Positions 24,578 through 32,939 of a stretch of DNA of 63,024 bases are shown here, one piece after another. The stretch's first letter is position 1. Every line of letters begins with the position of its first letter. The notes beneath the pieces were generated by a model. That model was not told the origin of the DNA. It saw only the letters and a list, made by a program, of their open reading frames with translations, and did not search any database. The stretch comes from Gammaproteobacteria bacterium (GTDB lineage Bacteria; Pseudomonadota; Gammaproteobacteria; Enterobacterales; Alteromonadaceae), in assembly GCA_018825965.1 (NCBI GenBank), contig JAHKAA010000001.1, positions 1-63,024 of the forward strand, written 5' to 3'. Position numbers and translations under genes: made by a program.

Positions 24578-26086
24578 ATGCAACAACAAGTAATTACCAT
24601 TGTCGGCGGCGGTGCATCTGGCTGGATGACCGCAATTTATCTCAATCGTTTATTTAACTTACAAAGCCGTCAGGTGCATGTTCGGGTGATCGAAAGCCCG
24701 GATATCGGCATTATCGGGGTGGGTGAAGCCACAGTGCACAGTATCCGTTTTTTCTTCGCCGCCATGGGGCTGGACGAACACGAACTACTACGTGAAACCA
24801 ACGCCACCTTTAAAACCGGCATTATGTTCCGCAACTGGATGAAACCAGTGGACGGAAAAACTCATCAGTATTTTCACCCGTTTGAGCAGCAGCAACTAGG
24901 GCAACAGCTGGATATCTCCAGTAGCTGGTTGGTACAGCAACGTTATCAGGTTGAACGCTACGATCAGGGCGTGTCATTAAGTGCAGCTTTGGTTGAAGCG
25001 GGGCATGGCCCTAAGTCGGCCACATCGAAACCTTATCAGGGGGTGGTGGCCTATGGTTATCACCTGGATGCCGCCATGCTAGCGCGGTTTTTAAAACGCA
25101 AAGCTGTTGAAGCTGGCGTTGAGCATATTGAAGACACTATCACTGATGTCACTGTGGTTGATGGCAATATCAGTGCTGTGCATGGTGCAAAGGCCAGTTA
25201 CAGCTCCGATACCTTTATCGACTCAACAGGTTTTCGCAGTTTGTTGATCAGTAAGTTAAAAGCAGATAACTGGCAGTCTTTTACCGAAGCTTTGCCATGC
25301 AATAAAGCAGTCGCCATTCAGCGTGCTTTGCCAGAAGGTCATAGCCCAAATCCATACACAGTGGCGACAGCGCTGAGTAACGGCTGGGTCTGGCAGATTG
25401 ATTTAACCAGCCGCCAAGGCACAGGTTATGTTTATGACGGCAACCGACTGACTAAAGAGCAGGCTGAGCAGGAACTTCGGGATTATTTAGGCTGGGATTC
25501 AGATTTTATTAAGTGTATTCATCTGGACATGAATGTCGGCTGCCGTAAGGAGTTTTGGGTTGGCAACTGTATTGCGGTTGGCCTGGCCGGTGGTTTTATT
25601 GAACCGCTGGAGTCTACAGGTTTGCACCTGATTAACCTGGGGGCCCGTTTGCTTGGTACTCATTTGATGCAGCCCAAGCCAGTGCAGGCTATTAAAGATG
25701 CCTATAACAAATCCATGAACGGGTTTTATCAGGACCTGAAGCAATTTATTGTCTTGCACTACTGCCTGAGCAACAGAACAGACACAGAGTTCTGGCGCGA
25801 AATGCCAGCCAAGGCAAAGCTTTGTGCCGGTTTGCCGGAAAAGCTGGAGATCTGGAAACATAAAATCTGCGAATACCATGACTTAGCAGGAGGTTTTGCC
25901 ACTACCTTTGTTGATGAAAATTATCGTTATATTTTGTATGGCATGCAGCATTATCCAACTTTGCAGTATCAGTCGACAGATGTAGATAAGCAGGTGTTTG
26001 AGCGATTAAAGCAGCTTTCCGATAAAGCAGTGGAAGTCACCTTGCCACATCTGGAGTTTCTGCAAAAGGTGGCCACAGTCCGCTAA
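24578..26086 (+). CDS. Tryptophan-halogenase-family flavoprotein, copy 2
   Basis: The protein has 502 residues from the ATG at 24578 (AGGTGA upstream). It has VGGGASGWMTAIYL for FAD, ESPDIGIIGVGEATVHSIR, the PrnA-Lys79 equivalent in NATFKTGIMF, and GGFIEPLESTG. The WxWxIP signature is changed to WVWQID, again without proline. It is a divergent paralogue of the preceding gene, 16 bp downstream of it, which points to two linked functions or a heteromer rather than simple duplication. Substrate unknown. The operon ends in a stem-loop overlapping the stop codon. Confidence 0.88.
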   Translation: MQQQVITIVGGGASGWMTAIYLNRLFNLQSRQVHVRVIESPDIGIIGVGEATVHSIRFFFAAMGLDEHELLRETNATFKTGIMFRNWMKPVDGKTHQYFHPFEQQQLGQQLDISSSWLVQQRYQVERYDQGVSLSAALVEAGHGPKSATSKPYQGVVAYGYHLDAAMLARFLKRKAVEAGVEHIEDTITDVTVVDGNISAVHGAKASYSSDTFIDSTGFRSLLISKLKADNWQSFTEALPCNKAVAIQRALPEGHSPNPYTVATALSNGWVWQIDLTSRQGTGYVYDGNRLTKEQAEQELRDYLGWDSDFIKCIHLDMNVGCRKEFWVGNCIAVGLAGGFIEPLESTGLHLINLGARLLGTHLMQPKPVQAIKDAYNKSMNGFYQDLKQFIVLHYCLSNRTDTEFWREMPAKAKLCAGLPEKLEIWKHKICEYHDLAGGFATTFVDENYRYILYGMQHYPTLQYQSTDVDKQVFERLKQLSDKAVEVTLPHLEFLQKVATVR

Positions 26087-26100
26087 CCTAAGCGGACTGT
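26075..26100. terminator. Stem-loop between convergent halogenase-like and sulfotransferase genes
   Basis: ACAGTCCGC and GCGGACTGT form a 9-bp stem with an 8-base loop; the left arm contains the last codons of the plus-strand gene. No long T-run follows. Confidence 0.6.
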
Positions 26101-27578
26101 TATTGATCTAGTTGCAGTTGTGCTGCTAAATCAGCCAGCTGAGCCTGGTATTTTTTCCAGCTGCCGATCGACGATTTAAACAGCGGCTGACGCACCTGGC
26201 TGTTACTGACGGTATGCACGGATCTGTCATTTTGATGAAAATTCAGACAAGCTACTTGCCACGGCAGCTGTAAAAATTGCAACAGCCGTTCAGTTTGCTG
26301 CTGTTGATCGTTCACCAGCAGTTCGTAATCTACCGTCAGGATCTGCTGCGGTAGCTGTTGCTGCCAGTAGATCATCAGTTGCTGATAAGCCAGATAATAG
26401 TCTTTTAACTCCTGCAAATTGTAACTAAAGGCAATACCCTCAGCAAACAGCTGGCGATAACAACCCCAGATGGTGTCCATCGCATTACGCCGGCAGTGAA
26501 TGATTTTTGCGCCTGGTAATGCCTTGTGGATCAAACCTATAGCCTTAAAGTTTAGTGGCATTTTGTCAGTAAAACGCCCTTTGTTTTGTAAGTAAGCTGT
26601 ACGTTTGAGGTAGTTTTGCCCCAGTTGATGCCAGTCGTTTGTCGACAGTTGTGACGCCCACTGCGGATAAGGCGACGCGAGTTGTTTTTCCTGCAGCAAC
26701 TCAGCACTGGCGCGGCCTAATTCGAACAGTTCATCTCCTGCTGTGACATGCGCGTGGCTTGACACAATCTGCTCAACCAGTGTGGTACCTGAGCGTGGCA
26801 TGCCAAGAATAAAAATCGCCTGCTGCCCTAAAGTTGGATCCAAAGTAGGTTGGTGCAACAAGTCAGGATGAAATTTATCGGCAATAGCGACCATCTCGTC
26901 CAATTCCCGTCGCGGCTGATAATTCAGGCTCTGTCGTTTGGCTTGTGCTCCTTGTTGCAGCGCGGTAAAGGCTTGTTCATACAGCCCAGCTTTATCATAA
27001 GCACTGTAAAGGCTGTAATTAAAACTGGCTTTGTCCTGCAGCTTTGTAGCCTGAGCTGCCAGTTCCTCAAGTTGCTTTAGCTGCTCAGTACTCAATTGGC
27101 CGACCAAATCAGACCGTTGCCACCAGCTATCGGCCTGAGCGGGGTTCAGGCTAATGGCCTGTTGCAGATAATCCGAGGCCTCTTGCAGCTTTCCTGATTC
27201 TTTATACAACACACCCAACTGATGCAATAGGGCTGCATTGGTGCCACAGCGTTGTTGTGCCAGTAGCAAAGTATCTATGGCCTGTTGATGTTGCTGGGTA
27301 AAACGCATAGCCATAGAAAATGCCTGATATCCCAATAATTGATCAGGCAATTGCTCTGTTGCTAAGGCTGCATAGTGTTCAAGCTCAGTTAAGCGACCAG
27401 ATTTAAATAATAGAGGCAGCAAAATCTGATAACAGTCCAACAGCTGTGGTTGTTGTTCCTGAAGCTGCTTTAACAGCTCTATGGCGTGCTCTGTATGCTG
27501 TTGGCGCAGTGCGTGCTGGATAGTCTCCAGTTGCTGCTTTTGGCTATGCTCTGCTGGGTTTTGGCTGGTCAATTGCAC
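26100..27578 (-). CDS. TPR-containing sulfotransferase
   Basis: The protein has 492 residues from a GTG at 27578. The N-terminal half (20-240) is helical TPR repeats (LLHQLGVLYKESGKLQEASDYL, ASFNYSLYSAYDKAGLYEQAF). The C-terminal domain is a sulfotransferase: IFILGMPRSGTTLVEQIV is the 5'-phosphosulfate loop for PAPS, ITDKMPLNF-like FTDKMPLNFKAIG, and IIHCRRNAMDTIWGCY the 3'-phosphate site. The tail RSVHTVSNSQVRQPLF is typical of this TPR-fusion group. It converges on the halogenase operon and starts next to NagR operator O3, which sits in the spacer of its promoter, so it belongs to the same regulon. The acceptor is unknown; a sugar or protein tyrosine are both possible. Confidence 0.88.
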   Translation of the reverse strand: MQLTSQNPAEHSQKQQLETIQHALRQQHTEHAIELLKQLQEQQPQLLDCYQILLPLLFKSGRLTELEHYAALATEQLPDQLLGYQAFSMAMRFTQQHQQAIDTLLLAQQRCGTNAALLHQLGVLYKESGKLQEASDYLQQAISLNPAQADSWWQRSDLVGQLSTEQLKQLEELAAQATKLQDKASFNYSLYSAYDKAGLYEQAFTALQQGAQAKRQSLNYQPRRELDEMVAIADKFHPDLLHQPTLDPTLGQQAIFILGMPRSGTTLVEQIVSSHAHVTAGDELFELGRASAELLQEKQLASPYPQWASQLSTNDWHQLGQNYLKRTAYLQNKGRFTDKMPLNFKAIGLIHKALPGAKIIHCRRNAMDTIWGCYRQLFAEGIAFSYNLQELKDYYLAYQQLMIYWQQQLPQQILTVDYELLVNDQQQQTERLLQFLQLPWQVACLNFHQNDRSVHTVSNSQVRQPLFKSSIGSWKKYQAQLADLAAQLQLDQ

Positions 27579-27648
27579 TCACTTTTACTCTTTTTATGCA
27601 GTTTATACATTAGTTTAAAAAAGCTGCTTCTAAACGGTAAAAAAACTC

Positions 27649-27697
27649 TTGATTTGGCGAAAAAAAGTACATATCATGATTATGACAGCGTTGTCAT
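27649..27697 (+). promoter_or_regulatory. Rightward promoter with NagR operator O3
   Basis: TTGATT (27649-27654), a 17-base spacer and TATCAT (27672-27677) predict a start near 27684. The perfect palindrome ATGACAGCGTTGTCAT at 27682-27697 covers it. The same layout is seen at 19421-19473. Confidence 0.72.
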
Positions 27698-27706
27698 ATT
27701 TGTAAA
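27678..27706 (-). promoter_or_regulatory. Leftward promoter of the sulfotransferase gene, operator O3 in spacer
   Basis: On the minus strand, TTTACA (27701-27706), a 17-base spacer and ATAATC (27678-27683). The NagR palindrome fills the spacer, so one operator should control both directions. Confidence 0.6.
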
Positions 27707-27927
27707 GAGTTACTTTTCTGTGGTCTTTGTCTGACGGCAGTCAGTTGTAAGGAACGGGGCAATCAGAAGCTTGCTGGGGTCTGATTGTTGTTTTCTCCCT
27801 CGTCAGAGTCCTGTTGATTGGTAGTTGGTCAACAGGGTTCACCAGCAGACATGGAGGTTGTGTTTTATTTGCCAATCCTTATCCAAGGGATCTTTGAGGA
27901 TACTGCTTGCAGTATCCTCTTTTTTTT
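27684..27927 (+). ncRNA. Putative NagR-controlled structured RNA (about 245 nt)
   Basis: Starting at the promoter above and ending in a strong terminator, this stretch has no convincing ORF but several stems: CTGAC-GGCA-GTCAG (27731-27744), CAATCAGA/TCTGATTG with a 12-base loop (27760-27787), CCTGTTGA/TCAACAGG with an 11-base loop (27810-27836), and the terminator stem. Between stems lies an unpaired pyrimidine tract TTTTCTCCCT (27791-27800), complementary to purine-rich ribosome-binding sites, as in seed regions of small RNAs. It could be a free small RNA or a leader/attenuator of the oxidoreductase gene 100 bp further on. I do not recognise it as a known RNA family. Confidence 0.6.
27896..27927 (+). 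terminator. Strong intrinsic terminator of the putative RNA
   Basis: GAGGATACTG and CAGTATCCTC form a perfect 10-bp stem with loop CTTG, followed by eight T. No gene precedes it on this strand for more than 1.8 kb, which is the main reason to expect a non-coding transcript. Confidence 0.93.
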
Positions 27928-28026
27928 ATTTTATTCGCAGCCATCCATGGCGATCACCCCCGACAGGACATCCTCGCAATAAACAAGTAAAGTAGCTTTA
28001 GTTCAATGAGTTGTGGAGACATCGGT

Positions 28027-28995
28027 ATGCGGCAGATAGGGTGGGGAATTATTGGTTGTGGCAATGTGACAGAACTAAAAAGTGGTCCGGCTTTTAATAA
28101 AGTGGAGCATTCCAGTCTGGTCGCTGTGATGCGTCGTGATGCGGCCAAGGCTGAAGATTATGCCAAACGCCATCAGGTGCCACGCTGGTATGATGATGCA
28201 CTAAAACTCATCAACGACCCTGAAGTGGATGCTGTGTATATTGCCACTCCTCCTGATAGTCACAAAGACTATGCCTTACTGGTGGCTGAGGCTGGGAAAA
28301 TTTGTTGTGTTGAAAAACCTATGGCTTTAGATACTGCTGAATGTATTGAAATGACTCAGGTTTTTGAACAAAAACAATTGCCTTTGTATGTGGCTTATTA
28401 CCGTCGTTCTTTACCTCGTTTTTTACAAATCAAAGAATGGCTGGAGCAGGGCCTGATTGGCACAGCCCGTCAGGTGCAATGGAGCTTCAGCCGTATGCCA
28501 AATGCTGCTGATTTAGCAGGGCAGTACAACTGGCGCACCGATCCGGCAAAAGCTGGTGGTGGTTATTTTATTGATTTAGCCAGCCATGGCCTGGATTTAT
28601 TACTTTATCTGCTGGGTGATGTGTCGGATGTGCGGGGTATCAGCACCAATCAGCAAAAGCTTTATGCGGCAGAAGATGCTGTATCTGCTATCTGGCAATT
28701 TCAGTCGGGTTGTTTAGGCACAGGTTTCTGGAACTTTGCCGCATCTGAGCGCAACGATAAAGTCGTGATCTATGGCAGCAAAGGCCGGATTGAGTTTTCA
28801 GTGTTTGAACAGGAACCTGTACAGCTGTTTACCACAGAGCAGCAGTTAAGTCTGGATATCCCACATCCGGAAAATATCCAGTTTTACCACATTCAGGCTA
28901 TGGTGCAGGACCTGCTGCATGGCACTGGTCATCCTTCTACAGGAAAAACGGCGCTAAAAACCAGCTGGATGATGGAGCAAATTTTGAAGAGCTGA
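28027..28995 (+). CDS. Gfo/Idh/MocA-family oxidoreductase
   Basis: The protein has 322 residues from the ATG at 28027 with GGAG eight bases upstream; a frame extension to 28006 lacks such a site. The N-terminal Rossmann fold has GWGIIGCGNVTE, then DAVYIATPPDSHKDYA and the catalytic-lysine motif GKICCVEKPMALD. The C-terminal domain has GGGYFIDLASHGLDLLLYLLGD with the usual catalytic histidine. Family members oxidise or epimerise sugars and inositols with NAD(P). Its place among nag genes suggests an aminosugar-related substrate. Whether the terminator at 27896 isolates it from operator O3 is a key question. Confidence 0.88.
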   Translation: MRQIGWGIIGCGNVTELKSGPAFNKVEHSSLVAVMRRDAAKAEDYAKRHQVPRWYDDALKLINDPEVDAVYIATPPDSHKDYALLVAEAGKICCVEKPMALDTAECIEMTQVFEQKQLPLYVAYYRRSLPRFLQIKEWLEQGLIGTARQVQWSFSRMPNAADLAGQYNWRTDPAKAGGGYFIDLASHGLDLLLYLLGDVSDVRGISTNQQKLYAAEDAVSAIWQFQSGCLGTGFWNFAASERNDKVVIYGSKGRIEFSVFEQEPVQLFTTEQQLSLDIPHPENIQFYHIQAMVQDLLHGTGHPSTGKTALKTSWMMEQILKS

Positions 28996-29002
28996 AACCA
29001 GA

Positions 29003-29041
29003 GCCAGAGTAAAGTTAAGCTGTCTTTAATTTTACTCTGGC
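29003..29041. terminator. Bidirectional hairpin between convergent genes
   Basis: GCCAGAGTAAA and TTTACTCTGGC form an 11-bp stem around a TTAAG-containing loop. It belongs with the larger hairpin at 37553 and with the widespread CAGAGTAAA family of intergenic repeats. Confidence 0.75.
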
Positions 29042-29058
29042 CCAAACTAGATGAGTTG

Positions 29059-31626
29059 CTAATCCAGTTTCGTTACTCTGCTGGTGGCACCATTTTTCGC
29101 TTTAGTCCGCAACAGTAAGTCGCTGCTCACCTTCACAGCTTCAGTGTAAGGCAACCAGCTTTGGCCCTGATCTTCGCTGTATTCAATAACTAAACCAGGC
29201 CAGGCGCTGTTGGCCAGCAATACGCCATCCTGCAGCACTGCACCTGGTGGTGGCAGATACAAAGCCACGCCAGCTTCTGCTAAACGCGGTAATTCTTTCT
29301 GGGTTAAGGTCCAGCCGAAACGTTGCCAGTCTTGTTGTCTGGCTTTTGTGTCAGGCTTTTGAGCTTCCCACTCTGCTTTATGCCAGGCCCGTTCAGCCAG
29401 TGCCAATAAGCGTGGATACAACATTTGTTCTAATTGTTCTGCTGTCCTGATCGTTTCAGTCCAGATCTGGCCCTGAATACCCAGAATATTTTCTGGTTTT
29501 TCTAAGGCCGGCAGCTCTTGCCCTAACAAAACTTCTAAATTTTCAATCACCTTACCTTCGCGGGTTTTATCGGCATTGGCGTATAAGTGATCTGGCATAT
29601 AACCAAAGACCTTGGCCACATCAGTAAAACGGGCCGCCCAGTAGTAACCGCGTTCTTCCGGATGCGCTTCATAAGGGTGGTCAAAATACAAATGGGTGCC
29701 GTGTGACAACACCACCTGATAACCGGCATTGGCTAAACGGTGGGCACGATCAGCTACACCCCATTCCCAGATATTATCCCAAACATTGGCATACACCTTT
29801 TCGTTGGCAAATTGCTGACGGTTAAATGGGTTTTTAGCGTCATACATTAAACCATCTTCCCAGCCACCCAGGGTCAGCTGTCTGTTGGCTGCCAACTGCG
29901 CTACTTTAGCCACAAAATAAGGTTTTAAGTCGGCAACACCAGCCACACTATTCTCTGGTGTCGCTATCAGTTGGGCGCAGGCAGGAGATGCAGTCCATGA
30001 ACCTGCACCAGTTTCATCCCCGCCCATATGAAAGGTGCTGAGTTTTAAACCGGCCTGACGGTACATTTGCTGCAGCTCATAAATGACTTTGTCTACAAAA
30101 GCGTAAGTAGAGGGCAGGCAGACATTAATAGAGTTATCTGTATAGTTTTGCACTGTCATGTATTTTGACTGGTCCAGCGGATCGGACAACAAATACTGTG
30201 TCGCTTCAGCTTCCCTACCTTGCTCTTTCAGCGTCAGATAACGGGCCTGCATAGCTTTTACTGCAGCTCTGGCATGGCCTGGCATATCAATTTCCGGGAT
30301 GATTTCGATATGACGTTCTGCTGCGTATTTTAAGATCTCAATAAAGTCTGCCGTGCTGTAATAGCCATTGCCATTGCCTGATGTAAAAGGGCCTGTGCCC
30401 AACTGAGTCAGCAGGCAGTTGCGCTCGGACAAATCAAAACAGCGATTGGCACCTATCTGAGTCAGTTCAGGCAAGCCCGGAATTTCTATGCGCCAGCCTT
30501 CATCTTCAGTTAAATGCAGGTGCAGCTTATTCAGCTTATAACGCGCCAACTGATCGATCATGCGTAATGTCACTGCTTTACCGTGGAAATTACGCGCCAT
30601 ATCGTAATGCAAACCACGCCAGCCAAAACGTGGCCAGTCAGTGATAGTCAGATTAGGTAAAACAGCTCGTTCACCTTCTACCGGCAGCAAGGCCAGCAGG
30701 CTTTGCACGGCATAAAAAGCTCCGGCATTATCATTGCCACTTAAGCTGATTAGTTTATCGTCTATCACTAACTGATAAGCTTCAGCTTGGTTTTTCACCT
30801 TCTGAACGGTCATGGTTATATGAGGCTGATTTTTAGCTGGCACCTGAGTGGTCAAGGTTAGCGACAAACCAGAGACTTGTTTTAACTGTTGTTGTAAATA
30901 AGTTGCTTCAGAAGTTAAACGGCCACTGTGATAAATCACCCAATCAGCACTAAGTTTTGTTTGGCCGCGCTGATAGCTGATTTGTTGTGGACTGGGCACT
31001 ATAGATAATTGTTCTGGTTTTTTAAAAGCCGACAGTTGCTGTTGATTCAAGACAAAACGGCTTTGGCTGGTGGCTATAGGGTATAAATCCGGTGAGGGTT
31101 TATTAAAACGCTGCAGCTGTTCAGCTCTGGTATAAGGTTCAACAAAACGGCTGAAATCTTCAGTATCTGTGTTGGCAAAGACTTCAGGTTTTAAGCCTTT
31201 GGCAGTAATAAAAGCCCGTGGCATCCAGTCGCTGTAACTGACCATGGAGGCAGATGGTGAAAAGGTAAGTCTCAGTTGTTGGCCTGGTTGTAAACCTTTA
31301 AAGTTTTTGCCAGGGCTCAGGCTATGTAAGTCGCCCTGGACGTGTTGCAGTATCAGACCATGTTGTTCAGCGCCTTCCTGTTTTCGGATGGCATGAAAAT
31401 AGATGACCCAATTGTCCTTAGCTGCGGCCAAAGTGCGGGACGATTTATTCTCAAGAATAAGTTCAACCTGACTTTTTGGTACAGCATCTGATGTAAAGTT
31501 GCTTTTGACGGCATATTTTAATTCAATGCTTTTGGCAAATTCTGCCAGTTCAGCCTGAGTAAAGGCCTGAACTTGTCCGCTAAAAAAGTAACTAATACAA
31601 AGCCATAGTAGTAAAAAATACTTCAT
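29059..31626 (-). CDS. Beta-N-acetylhexosaminidase, GH20 family
   Basis: The protein has 855 residues from the ATG at 31626 with GGGGAG six bases upstream. It has a signal peptide (MKYFLLLWLCISYFFSGQVQA). Domain order: carbohydrate-binding CHB_HEX (about 25-170), GH20b (about 205-330, with NDNAGAFYAVQSLLALLP), catalytic GH20 barrel (about 335-690, with RGLHYDMARNFH, LHLTEDEGWRIEIPG, PEIDMPGHARA and the Asp-Glu pair in HMGGDETGAG), and CHB_HEX_C at the end. It releases GlcNAc from chitin oligosaccharides in the periplasm, feeding the nag genes opposite. It shares its upstream region with nagK and operator O4. Confidence 0.94.
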   Translation of the reverse strand: MKYFLLLWLCISYFFSGQVQAFTQAELAEFAKSIELKYAVKSNFTSDAVPKSQVELILENKSSRTLAAAKDNWVIYFHAIRKQEGAEQHGLILQHVQGDLHSLSPGKNFKGLQPGQQLRLTFSPSASMVSYSDWMPRAFITAKGLKPEVFANTDTEDFSRFVEPYTRAEQLQRFNKPSPDLYPIATSQSRFVLNQQQLSAFKKPEQLSIVPSPQQISYQRGQTKLSADWVIYHSGRLTSEATYLQQQLKQVSGLSLTLTTQVPAKNQPHITMTVQKVKNQAEAYQLVIDDKLISLSGNDNAGAFYAVQSLLALLPVEGERAVLPNLTITDWPRFGWRGLHYDMARNFHGKAVTLRMIDQLARYKLNKLHLHLTEDEGWRIEIPGLPELTQIGANRCFDLSERNCLLTQLGTGPFTSGNGNGYYSTADFIEILKYAAERHIEIIPEIDMPGHARAAVKAMQARYLTLKEQGREAEATQYLLSDPLDQSKYMTVQNYTDNSINVCLPSTYAFVDKVIYELQQMYRQAGLKLSTFHMGGDETGAGSWTASPACAQLIATPENSVAGVADLKPYFVAKVAQLAANRQLTLGGWEDGLMYDAKNPFNRQQFANEKVYANVWDNIWEWGVADRAHRLANAGYQVVLSHGTHLYFDHPYEAHPEERGYYWAARFTDVAKVFGYMPDHLYANADKTREGKVIENLEVLLGQELPALEKPENILGIQGQIWTETIRTAEQLEQMLYPRLLALAERAWHKAEWEAQKPDTKARQQDWQRFGWTLTQKELPRLAEAGVALYLPPPGAVLQDGVLLANSAWPGLVIEYSEDQGQSWLPYTEAVKVSSDLLLRTKAKNGATSRVTKLD

Positions 31627-31986
31627 CGCACGCTCCCCTAAACAGCGGTACACTATCACCGCGGGCTATTCCCTGATGGATTTTATGTAAGTGAATCTGG
31701 CATCTGTTGTCTTTATGACGCGCAAAGTGACAGAACAATGACAAGATGGACCTCTTCTAATTGATTGATTTTAAATGTAAATGTATTCGACTTTTTGCTT
31801 ATTTTGAAAAATTAAGCTCGATTTTTAAACAAGGGTCTTGTTATTTGTCAAAATTATTATATGCTGAATTGAAAAAATGACAACGCTGTCAATTCAGTTT
31901 TTGATGAAATAATGGACAGCAACAGGTGAAAGCTTAATCGGATCGGATTAAAGCTGACCAGCGGACAATGCAACGAGGTTGGTGGG
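31627..31986. other. Divergent hexosaminidase / nagK regulatory region
   Basis: The 360 bp hold the nagK promoter and operator O4 on the right half. The left part is A/T-rich; no second operator near the hexosaminidase start is seen. The leader of nagK is about 110 nt with the ribosome-binding site GAGGTTGGTGGG. Confidence 0.6.
31838..31891 (+). promoter_or_regulatory. Promoter and NagR operator O4 of the nagK operon
   Basis: TTGTTA (31838-31843), a 16-base spacer and TATGCT (31860-31865); the palindrome TGACAACGCTGTCA lies at 31878-31891, just past the predicted start. It differs from O2 and O3 by two bases in the centre. Confidence 0.68.
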
Positions 31987-32895
31987 ATGACTACAGCAGT
32001 AGGCTATGATGGCCCGTTTTATTTAGGTGTAGATGGTGGAGGCAGCAAATGTCGGGTCATCATAGTCACAGAAGACAATCAGGTAATAGGTGAGGGCTTA
32101 TCTGGCCCGGCCAATCCATTACGTGGCATGAAAGTCGCAACCGACTCTATTCTGGCCGCGACTCAACAAGCTTTGACTTGTGCTGGTATGGCTTTTAAAG
32201 ATATGTCCAAACTTATTGTTGGTGCCGGTTTGGCTGGCGTTAATATGCCTGAATATTATCGTATTTTCTCAGAATGGCAGCATCCTTTTGCACAATTGCA
32301 TTTAACCAGCGATTTGCATGTGGCCTGTATTGGCGCTCATCAGGGCGGTGATGGCGCTGTGATTATTGCAGGCACAGGCTCTTGTGGTCTGGCTGATGTC
32401 AAAGGCCAGTTGGTTGAAGTGGGTGGCCACGGTTTTCCTTATGGCGATAACGGCAGTGGTGCCTGGATAGGTTTGCAAATGGTCCATCATGTGCTGTTAG
32501 CCAAAGACTTATTGGGGCCACAAACGCTGCTGACTGATTTGTTATGTAGTGAATTAAAGCTCAGTCAGACCCTGGCTCTGGTCGATTTCTTTATGCATGC
32601 CACTCCTACTACTTATGCCAAATATGCCCCATTGGTATTTACTGCCGCTGATCAGGGTGATGTTTTGGCGCAGCAGATAGTGCAGCAGGCAGCAGCTCAT
32701 ATCAGCGCTATAGCGCAACGTTTGTTAGGGAGCAATCCACCGCGTTTATCCCTGATTGGTGGTTTGGCGCATAAGTTACAACCTTATCTGGCCTCAGAAG
32801 TGCAGCAAAAAGTCACACCGGCTTTGGCTACGCCAGAATTTGGCGCCGTCTGGTTTGCTAAACAGCGCCAGCAAAAGGCTCAACGTATTTCTTAG
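31987..32895 (+). CDS. nagK: N-acetylglucosamine kinase, BadF/BadG type
   Basis: The protein has 302 residues. It phosphorylates GlcNAc to GlcNAc-6-phosphate in the cytoplasm, needed because the MFS transporter does not phosphorylate its cargo. The actin-like ATPase motifs are YLGVDGGGSKCRVI (phosphate 1), GAVIIAGTGSCG (phosphate 2) and PYGDNGSGAWIG; the adenosine motif is SLIGGLAHKLQ. It is the first gene of nagK-nagB-nagA-nagP-nagX, directly behind operator O4. Confidence 0.92.
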   Translation: MTTAVGYDGPFYLGVDGGGSKCRVIIVTEDNQVIGEGLSGPANPLRGMKVATDSILAATQQALTCAGMAFKDMSKLIVGAGLAGVNMPEYYRIFSEWQHPFAQLHLTSDLHVACIGAHQGGDGAVIIAGTGSCGLADVKGQLVEVGGHGFPYGDNGSGAWIGLQMVHHVLLAKDLLGPQTLLTDLLCSELKLSQTLALVDFFMHATPTTYAKYAPLVFTAADQGDVLAQQIVQQAAAHISAIAQRLLGSNPPRLSLIGGLAHKLQPYLASEVQQKVTPALATPEFGAVWFAKQRQQKAQRIS

Positions 32896-32939
32896 CAATT
32901 GATGAACAAAAATCTTAACTTTAAGCAGTGAGTAACCCA

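Noticed and set aside
23002..26086. Natural-product halogenase cluster.
   Set aside because: No biosynthetic genes, no flavin reductase, altered WxWxIP, and the genes sit in a sugar-uptake regulon.
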